Assembly: GCA_037976565.1 (NCBI GenBank)
Contig: CP137679.1
Span: forward strand, 5,733,710-5,797,709
DNA from: Mesocentrotus franciscanus
Taxonomy: Eukaryota; Echinodermata; Echinoidea; Camarodonta; Strongylocentrotidae
Length of the DNA: 64,000 bases
Direction of reading: 5' to 3'
Shown here: piece by piece, positions 51,001-61,542 of the stretch
How positions within the stretch are numbered: the stretch's first letter is position 1
Layout of the letters: each line of letters starts with the position of its first letter
Notes under the pieces: generated by a model
Seen by the model: the letters and a program-made list of their open reading frames with translations, nothing else
The model's database searches: none
Told to the model about the DNA's origin: nothing
Translations under genes and position numbers: made by a program

Positions 51001-54000
51001 GGTCACTGACGGGTGGTTATCTCATCAAATCAGCTCTCAATTAACATAAGAAAAAGAGGATCATGGGGGACCAACAGGCACCATTTAGGCATTGTTTTCT
51101 ATGTAGAGGGAGCAAGTAGCTACAAGTAGTGACGTGGGGCTTTAAGCCTACAAGTGTATGTAAAGTAATATGAGTACCCTTCTGGTTCTAAACAGACAGA
51201 GGATTTCTCTCAAGGAATCCTCTCTCAGTCTACATAGAACAATACATGTCCAATTGTCCATCACTTCATGAATTATCTGAATAATAATTGCCACTTAAAT
51301 CACCCTGAACAAAGACTCATTCAAGCCCAATTTCCTGCTTGATGTTGGGTTTATTCAAGGGGAAATATTTCCTTCCTCTCAAATCAAACAGTATAAAGGA
51401 GGTTAGGAACACCGTGTCAAAAATCGCAGTGATTTCTTCCGTTTCAATATACTGCTCTAAGGACGAGCCTTGTTGGGAGAACCATAGCCTTCTGAAGTCT
51501 TAAAGGGGAGATCCATCCTGATATTAAGTTGGTTTTAATAGAAGCAGAAAAATTAGAGAAACAGGTCACTGAAAGTTTGAGCGAAAAAACTGATTTTAAA
51601 AATATAAGAAAGTTATGAATATTTGAAGGTGTGATCAATCAAACACAAATTAGCATCTCTGTGACATATCTTGCAAGGTCCCCTCTTATTTGCCCTGTAC
51701 TAAAAACCATTTCAATTCAATTAGTGCTTCACTGATGACAACTTTCAAAAATCATAACTTTTCTATTTTTTAATAGGACAATACTTAAACTTTCACTAAT
51801 TTGTTTCTCTCATTTTTCTGCATTTTACTAAAACCAACTTATTATCAGGGTGGACTTCCCGTTTCATGCATGCAAGATGTTGGCAATAATTCACCCCTTC
51901 CTCTTTTTCTTTCTCTTTCTCTACACCTTCTTTCGTTGCCCTCTTCTTCATCTTTTTCTTCCTCTCGTTTTCTTCTTTTCCTCCTTCCCTTTTTTCTTTC
52001 TTTCTCCTCCTCTTTTTATATTCCTTCTTTTTCTTACTTTTCTTCTTCCTGTTCCCGTTTCTTTTTTATGCCTACTTCATCATTCCTACTTTTCCAACAG
52101 CTTGTGTATGGATGTAGAGATTGGATAGAACTTCCTTTTTTTTGTATGATGTTTCTTATACATCTGCCACATGTACTGCTTACATGTACATGTACATGAT
52201 GTATATCTTGCTTTCCACAAAGATACGAGACGAAGAGTCCATGCTCTTCCCATATTAGACATGGTACATTGATGCTCTTCTCTCCTTCTGTCTCCCTCTT
52301 TCTTTCTTTCTCTCTCTCTCTCTCTCTCCCTCCCTCCCTCCCTCCCTCCCTACCTTCCCCCTCTCTCTCTCCCCATCTCCTTCTTTCTCTCTATCTATAA
52401 CTTTTTTCGCTCTGTAAAATTATGTTACTAAACATTAAATCTATAAAGTATTTTCTAGTTTTTCTATTTAAAAAAAAAATCACACCTCTAAAGCTAGATA
52501 ACTATTTCTCTGTCTGTCTGTCTGTCTTTCTGTATCTCCCTCTCTCTATCTCTCTCTCTTTCCTCTTTCACCACTCACTCTGTGTCCATCTCTTTCTCTT
52601 TTTTTGTCTATCTATCTATCCATCTATCAATCAATCTACAGAAACTACAGACACATTTATATGCGTATCTCTCTCTGTCCGCCCCGCCCTCAGTATAGAC
52701 ACATGAGTCAGAGCATTTCCTTTAGCCTTCAACTCGCCAGCTTTCTGCCAAGTTCATGCTGTGAAGTCTTCAAATGGTGTCAAGGCTCTGTATAGATCAA
52801 CACATACCATAACGTACAGTAAGCACTACACAGACCAAAGAAGCAATTCATTCATGATACCCACTGCATCAACAAGAATCAATAGAAAAGTTTGACCGCT
52901 GTTGTCTGGCAGAATTCTTGCCACAGACACAGTGATTTTCTTCCCCGCTTATTATAAGCAAAGACATTTGAATATTAAAGATCTCCCAATTGACACATTG
53001 AGACTTCAAAGTCAGTGAAACCCTTTTTTTTTATTCAATTGGAAAAATGGGCAGCAATAGTAATTTCTAATACAATTGTTGCCATAAAGTGAAGTTCTAA
53101 CTGAATAGGATCTCCCAATGGAAACCATATATGAATACTTTAAAGTAACTCAAATATTTTCTAAACTTAACTGGAAAAATGGGCAATAGTAATTTCTGAC
53201 TCTTTTCTAAAGTATACAATCCCTGCAGCAGCCCTGGCCACTACCAGGAGATTGAAATCAAGCAATAGAAGCAGACATGCCTAACCTGCTTTAGCAATGA
53301 ACTGCAAACAAAGACAACCTGCATGTAAAGCATATATTTCTGATATAAATCTGTATTTAAGAAATCTTGTACTATAATAAAGACCAACTGCCTATAAAGG
53401 CCATTTTAATTTTACTTGGTTCCCATGAGTGGTTTTTAAATACAGGTACAATTAAATATGAAATGGATAAGTGTACCAATCACCTATGAAAATAATTTGT
53501 GTACAGCTAGAATACATGTATATAAAATCAACCTAAAAAAACTTTACCTGGCATTCTATGTGCTAACATATAAAGAGTATCGGCACACTTGGAACCCAAG
53601 TTGGTTCAATGTGGGCCGGCCATACTTGTATTTTATGTGAGCACGTACATTATGCATGGGTGCATGAAGTAATCTACTCACAAGTCACCTTTACTTCAAG
53701 TGACAGTGTATTTATAGTTGCAAAATCTCTTTACAGATCTATTAGTTTTAGGCTTATATTTTCAATACAGTATTACGAATTGGAACTACAACATGTAGCA
53801 TACAGAATAAAAATGTTGTGATGATTGGTAGACTTTAAAGCCTACTACCAAATACAACTAGTCTATGCTCTTAGACTACCAGTAACTATCAATACCACAA
53901 ACATTCTATACCTGAATAGATCTATGTGGATGAATCATCAATATGATACATTGTGTACATTCTGATCTCTTTCCTAAGCTAAATATAAACATGACATTTC

Positions 54001-57000
54001 ACCCTAACCCCCCCCCCCCCTCTAAAAAGGGACCCGCCTTGAAAACAAAAATGAAAGTTCCCTTTACTTTCGTAATGCTTTGCACAATCTTTTGATTAAA
54101 TGGATACACTGTTTGCTGAGAGTAAGAAATCTGAACGACATTACATGCACTTACAGCAGAGGCGGCCCTCCCGGGGGGAACAGTGCCCCCCACTTTTTCA
54201 AGTACCCCAAAAGTGCCCCTTTAATTTTGTAAGAAGTGCCCTTTTTTACATAGGAAAAGTGCCCCTTTTACTTTGTAAAAGTGCCCCTTCCCCTTTTCAC
54301 CTCTGATGAGTGCCCTTTTTATTTTGACATGTGCCCCTTTTCCTGCGACAAGTTCCCATTTTTCTTTGCAATAAGTGTCCATTTTCCATTCTCATAAGTG
54401 CCCTTTTTAATTTGTAGTAAGTGCCCCTTTTCAGGTACGAAGTGCCCCTTTTCAATTTTGATAAGTGCCCCTTCACCTCTGATAATTGCCCTATTCAAAT
54501 CTGAGAGGTGCCCTTTTACTTTGACAACTGCCCCTTTTCCTTTGTAAGAAGTGCCCCTTCCCCTTTTAATAACTTCCCCTTTTTACTTGGATAAGCACAC
54601 CTTTTATTTTCACATGTGCCCCTTTTCCTAATGACAAGTGCCCCCATTAAAAAGAAAGAGCTCCTCTCCTTCTCTGATAAGTGTCCTGTTTATTTTAACA
54701 TGTGCCTCTTTTTCTTTTTAATAAGAGCCACTTCCCCCTTCTCATAAAAGCCCCCTTTCATCTCCGATAAATGCCCCTATTAAAATCTGATCAGTGCCCC
54801 TTTTCTTTCAACAAATGCACATTTTCCTTTATTATATGTGCCCATTTTTCATTCTCATTAGTGCCCCCTTCTCATATCTGGTCAATGCCCCTTTTCAGAA
54901 GCAATAAGTGCCCCTTTTCACATCTGATAATTTCCTTTTAACAAGGATACATGCCCCTTTTCCTTTCTAATAAAAGACCTATCCCCTTTTCATAAATGCC
55001 CTTTTACCTCTTATAAATGCCCTATCAAAATCTGATGGGTGCCCCTTTTCCGTCGACAAATTCCCATTGCCCATTCTCATAAGTGCCTTTTTTTTCATCC
55101 CTGGTGAGTGCCTCTTTTCAGGTGTAAGGAATGCCCCATTTTCACCTCTGATAACTACATGTACCCTTTGTACTTTGACATGTGCTCCTTTTCTTTCTAA
55201 TAAGTGTCTAATCCCTTTCGATAAGGGTCCCCTTTTCCTCTCATCATTAAAATTGCCCTTAATTTAAAGGGACTAAGAGCAATTTCCCCCAAAGTTCGCT
55301 ACCTACAATGTACGCTCACTCTCATTTATAGATGATATAATTATGTTACTTATCTAAAGTTCTTTTCAGTCTTCCGTTATGAGAATGTGCTTATAACCCC
55401 ATCAGGTTTGGGATTTTTCTCTTTATAAGACGTAATTTTTCTGCACTGAGACCTTACAAATCTTAAATTTTTTCCTCGCTCGCAAATAAATATACAGACC
55501 ATCACACCTAACTGCAAAGTATGATGCATTTAAGCAATATCTTAGATGATGTATAAAGAGAAACAAACAAGAAATCAATGTAGGAGGTATATACGAACGT
55601 CTAAACAAAATTGTATATGTTCGCTTTGAGATTTCTCTTCGGACATGTAGGTGCCCTTTTTTGCAGAAAGTGCCTTTTTCATTGGTGCCCCCCACTTTGG
55701 AAGTCGCCGCCCCTGACTTACAGGGCAGATACATGTAGATGCTTCATATACATCTATACTATATAATGTGGGATGTTTTTTAACAGTGTCTTTGTGCTTC
55801 CTAAGAGTTTTGGTAATTATTACCAAGGTTTTAGCTGCTGATATCCTCAGCAGTCTACAGTGCAATTGGAGAAATGAATCTTTAATGTACCACTACACAT
55901 TGTACACCTGGGTCAAGGAATATAACACCTAATACGCCTTGTCTTAATATTAAATCAATAATCAATTCTAATTAATATGAAAACCCCTTTGGCATTTGCA
56001 ACTCAACCTACTCAAGATTAATGTCATTATGTTCTTTAAAAAATTAAAAAATAAAAATTTCAAACCCTGGAAGTGGATCTTTGATTGATCTTTTGTTGAT
56101 GGGTTGATGACACTGGTTCCGAAAGGGTCTGACTTTTCAGACTAGCGACATGGGATTGGAATGCATAGACTTGCTTTGATGAAAACGAAACCAGAAATTC
56201 ATTTCCCTTGAACAACACTAACCTACACCTAGGCTGACTTAGTTTCCCTCTGTATTATAATTCAAAATAGATTGAGTCTGGAACTATAGTATCAAGACTG
56301 GAACTATAAAAACGAAATCTAATAGTAAAAGCCTTCCTTCATGTATCATGGATATGTATATGAGCCTAAAGCATTCTCAAGTGCTATCTTCATACACACC
56401 AGCTGGAAACATAATCCTATGCTGCAACAGGGAGATTTTGAGTTGGAAAAAAACTTGCATCTCCCTGATCTTGTCAAGTATTCAGTGTTCGCAGGTTTCC
56501 ATGACAACCCTTCCAACAACTTCATTGGCATAGAAGCAGAAAAATAAGAGAAACAAAAAGGCAAAAGATTGTAATAGATCAGGCCAATAATAAGGGAGTT
56601 ATGAATGTTTGAAATATGATATCACTAAATCCATGCAAATCTCAAATTGGCAATTAGGTCAGGGGATTGTGACATAGTCATGGAACAACTCTCCCGTTTG
56701 TCGTGTAGAAAAATATCATTAATTTCTCTTTTTTCTCCTATAAAGTGCCTTCTCCCTTGGGGCACTATTCAAAATATATTATGAATAGAATATTATTACA
56801 GGTCCTCTAAAATGAGTAGACCCTCCTGAATTGTACATTTTGGAAAATTTACATTTTAATCATTTTGTGTGTTGAGATGAATGGGAAAGTAACACTGCTG
56901 ATTCAGTCAATTTGAAGTGCCCATGGATACATATAATCATTACAACTTTCAAAAATTCATAACTTTCTTATTTTTTGTCAGATTTAATTGAAACTTTCAC

Positions 57001-60000
57001 CAGTCTGCTTCTCTGATTTTTCTACTTTCTTTTAGATTAGTTGCCTGTTAAGGCTGGATTTCTGGCGATCCTCGGGGAGACGGGAGGGACACATCCCCCC
57101 TCCCTCAATTTTGTTAGGGGGGATCGTCCCTACCGGAAAATTTGAAAAATTGCACACAAAAAATGTATAGCAAATACTGACTAAAGACTGCAACACACTT
57201 TTAGGCTCTGGAGGGCCCAAGAGTGCAGCGTTTAGACTAATAAAAATGCAAAAATCTTCTAGCTCGGTCATAATAAATAATGTAGTTAATCTGTGTTCCG
57301 CTGGTATCACGTAAGCACACTAATTACCGGCAAAGTAAAAGTAAAGTGTGAAAAAAGTATATTGCTTGTTTTTATACTATAGTTTTGCTGTTAGGAATGT
57401 AATTTTTTAATACAACAAAACTTCAAAAACCTGTGAGGGGGTAGTCACTTCCCTCGCATTCGCCCCTCTTGTTCACTATGCTCCCTCATCCCTCGCATTT
57501 TGTCCCCCCAGGTCATGAAAAGAAATCGCCGCCCCTGGCTACATGTACATGTACAGTATGTGATGCTCAAACAAGAACAAAAGTCATCAATCATCATTGT
57601 ATGGCTACAGGGTTAACCCACAATCATTATTGTATGGCTACAGGGTTAACCCACAAATGATATAGGGGTTCGTATTCACAAAGGTGGACTATAGATGTAA
57701 AACCTGGTTAACTTAATCCATTGATTTATGGAGCATCAGGTGTCGAGCTCTTTATTCTGTACAATTTACTGTACTTCCGTTTCAAAATGAATGGAAAAAG
57801 ATGAATCCAGTCATGACATGATAATAAAAGATTGATTTCAATGATGACATGACTTTTATTTGTTCATTTCATGACAGAATTATGGTAATTTTTACTACGT
57901 TGAGGAGGTTGACACTTGGCGCTCTATAAAACGGTGGACTATCAGTGCACAACCTACTTTCGAATTAAAAGCATGTACATGTATATACAAAGGACACAAT
58001 TTTTGAGTGGCATTTATAAACATCTGGGCCCTGTATTAATTATAAAGAGTTGCGATTGATTCAAATCAATCGCAACTTAAATTAAATGCAACTATGTACT
58101 TAAAGGTACTATGTCTCATTTGCAGGCCAAAAAAATGAAAAGGTTGAATTCCAACGGCATTTGAGAGACAATACTAATTTAGAACTTCCCTAAAAAAGGG
58201 GGTGAAAATGTCTTTAAGTGGGAAAATAACGACTATTAGTTGTCGAATCGACTTAGGAGCTATAGAGCCAGTAAGTAATAGTCTGATTTTTCAGACCATT
58301 GTACCGAATGGTCGTACGTTTTATGCTGCGCAAAGATTCAATCAGTTTAATTTTGGCCATTACAAGAAGTGGGTTATTGATGTAGACAAATGCTCATGTA
58401 CCCTTTACAGCTCATTTTATGTATGTTATTACCAAAGATGAAAAAGCCAGTCAGTCACTCAATAGTGTCTGACAGTGAAGTCTAGCAAGTAAACGGGTTT
58501 CCTTGCATAATTTGAATATTAGGACACTGCTAACGTTTAAATTTCACAGATAGGACATACATGACATATTCATAATTCCTGCAAAGTTCTACAGAATTTG
58601 ATGTTGGCTGCAAAAGGGACATAGTATCTTTAAGAGATAGGAGCTGCGAATAATTTCAAGTACGATTGATTTAAATCAATCGCAACTCTTTATAACACGG
58701 GACCCTGATTGTTAATTTGCCCTTCACTATATCCTATTGTCTTTATTAGTTTCTGAAATACATAATGTTAAAGGAAAAGAAAGTCTGAAGTGAGTCTGGG
58801 GAATGAGACTATGTTTCACTATTCAAAACTCACGGCTTGAAAGATCTATGGTCTGTGACAAAGTCTGCAAGCACAGACTCGTATACACACTTGACCAAAA
58901 TTCCTAAAGCCTTGAGCAGAGCCTAGATCTGTCATTTTCTGGCTGTTTTCCAGAGCAGCTGAAGTACACAGCCTTCTGTAGTGTCATATTGCAGACCCTA
59001 TTATAAATGCAAAATGGTTTAACAAGGGTTTGTGCCTGCAAACTAGTACATGTATGTGACACTGTCACCGGCCTTTAATAGTTTCCCTTGACTGAACAAG
59101 GGGAAGTCTTTATGAATTCAGCTAACATGATCCTTCTGCAGGAATGAGAGTAATAATGAGCATCTCGATGCTAAAGAGGTAAACCTCTAGTTCTGATTCT
59201 ATTGTTATTTCGTAACTATAGCAACATACAAACAGGACTACTGATCCTGAAGATTGCTCCTTGAATCAGGGAGACCAAAAAGCTTGCCTTATCGTTGCAT
59301 ACATCAAAGCTCGGCATTTAAAGGCACTCAAAAAACATGGGCACCCCAATTCTACATATACATATATACACTGTACATGTATATACATGTATAGGTCCAG
59401 ACCCACAGTTTTTCTAAAAATTTAAATATGGGGCTCTTACATACGTGTTACACATGTACAGACCATAAAAAAAGCTCAATCCCGATGCCTACAGTATGCA
59501 AAAAGTTAATGTGAAGCACTGCATACATGTATGTCCACTACATACATGTATGTCCACTATACAGTATGTACTTGATCATTGCTTTTTACTTGAGCTTTTA
59601 TTTAGATGGATAGAATTGTCCATCTGACTTGGGCGCTGCCATGTATATTTATGTACATTGACTTGTCTTTCTCTCCTTAGAGCAGCAGGAGGGGTTCAGA
59701 CGAGAGGGGTTCAGACAAGAGGATATTTATGAAAGTATTAAAGAAATGTTTAAAGAATCATACACACGAGATTGAAAAATTATCTTAAATTGAAGAGACT
59801 AGTTTTGAAGAAGTAAGCTACCATTACAGCTGGCCAATCATCAATGCAAGCTAACGATAAACCCAACCCAGTGTATACAGACAAGAACCGAACCCTGATT
59901 CTTTATCCCATTTTTTGTTGAAATGATGTTTAAACAAGCGTTTTGCTACATTTATGTTGTTTCGTTAAACAATGTTTTCTTTACACAATGTTTGTACATG

Positions 60001-61503
60001 TAGTACTAGAAAAAGGGCAATTGAATAGCCATACAATTCTTGTACAGTAATACATTGAATGTTGGTAGTGTGAACAGGGAGGATAGTAGTCTTTGTTTCT
60101 GACTCATAAAGCCATTAAAGCAAGGAATAGAAATTTGTCTTGCCTCCACAATAAATTAGTAATATGGTACACAGAGCGGTCATGAAAGTGTCAATGGTCC
60201 TACATGTGTCTCATAGCCTGTGAAGCCATGAATGAATGAATGAATGCATGCATCGCTTAAAGGGCATTGCCTTGATTTGCATGGTGAAAATCTCAAAACT
60301 TGTAAAAGAGCCAACATTTGTGTTTTTTAATCACAATTGAAAACTTTCCTAATAGTATAGAGCTAGAGAGAGAGAGAGAGAGAGGGGGAGACAAGAAGAA
60401 CAAAATTACAGTCATTTTCTTTTCAGATTTACATTTTGCAACTGGCAATGATTTATTCACCCCCATATGTTGTGCACAAAATGAGGGCTTCAATTTTCAC
60501 TCATAGAGAGAAAACAAGTCTTTTGATCTAAAATTTGGCACATTGGTACTTTCATAAACTCATCTTGCTACTACATATAGATTTTGAGATAAGTTTTTTG
60601 AGGGCTTTGAAGGGTAATAAAGCGGAACAAATCCAACACATTTCATACATGAGCAAACACACTACTGACGGACCATGAAGCTCTTCCTCTAATAGTGCAA
60701 ATGTACATGTACTTCATGTGCATTGCAGCACAATTATGTAGCACATGCAGAAAAAACCTTTCTCTCCATCTGTCTTTCTTTCTTTCACTGTCTATGGTCG
60801 CATGTATTGACCAAATTTTTGCTTAGAATCAGCGTTTTCAAACGTCTTTCAGGCAAATTTTTAAGGCAATAAACGCAAAGCCCTATTTCAAACGTCTTTA
60901 GATATGGGCATATTGTAACGCCGAAAAAGGTGCGTTTTGAATGTGACATACAGCCAGAATCACGTTTCTGAGACACGATAAACGCAAAGCTGTTTTGAAC
61001 CCCACATACAAATCGGACCTTACCATATAGCTCTATGGACCTTCCCAGGCTAATCTGCTTCCCGGGTCAAATGGCGCAACGCAGCTGCGCAGAGACAAGG
61101 CCTTTATTTTGAATCGTGAAGAGACGATAAACGCGACATCCCGAGAATCACGTTCGTATAGTGGGGTTCGATAGTGGGGTTCGATATGTACATATCTGAC
61201 GGCAAGACCCGATAAACGCACCCTATGTCTCTCTGACTGTACCCTATACATGTATATCCATCTCTTATCTGTATATTTTTTTCAGCTGTTCTGTTTCCTT
61301 CTCTCTGCTTACCACATTCTCTAGCTCTCTTCTTGTCTCCCCCCTCTCTCTCTCTCTGTCTGTTACTGCCTTTTTCTCTTCTACCTACCAAACTCTTACT
61401 ATAATTTGCTTCTTTCTGCCTTACTCTTCACTCCTCTCCTCTCTTTCTCTTTCTTGACAGTCTATTTCTACCCCTTCACTGATTCACTCACTCACTCACT
61501 CTC

Positions 61504-61542
<39 letters not shown>

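Noticed and set aside
50949..51146. Possible MITE between TTTAAAGCCC and GGGCTTTA
   Set aside because: The inverted match is only about 10 bp and flanks show no duplication.
57604..57655. Short tandem duplication (ATGGCTACAGGGTTAACCCA twice)
   Set aside because: Two copies only, about 31 bp apart; an ordinary small duplication. Nothing resembling CRISPR, an operon or a prokaryotic system is present in the window.
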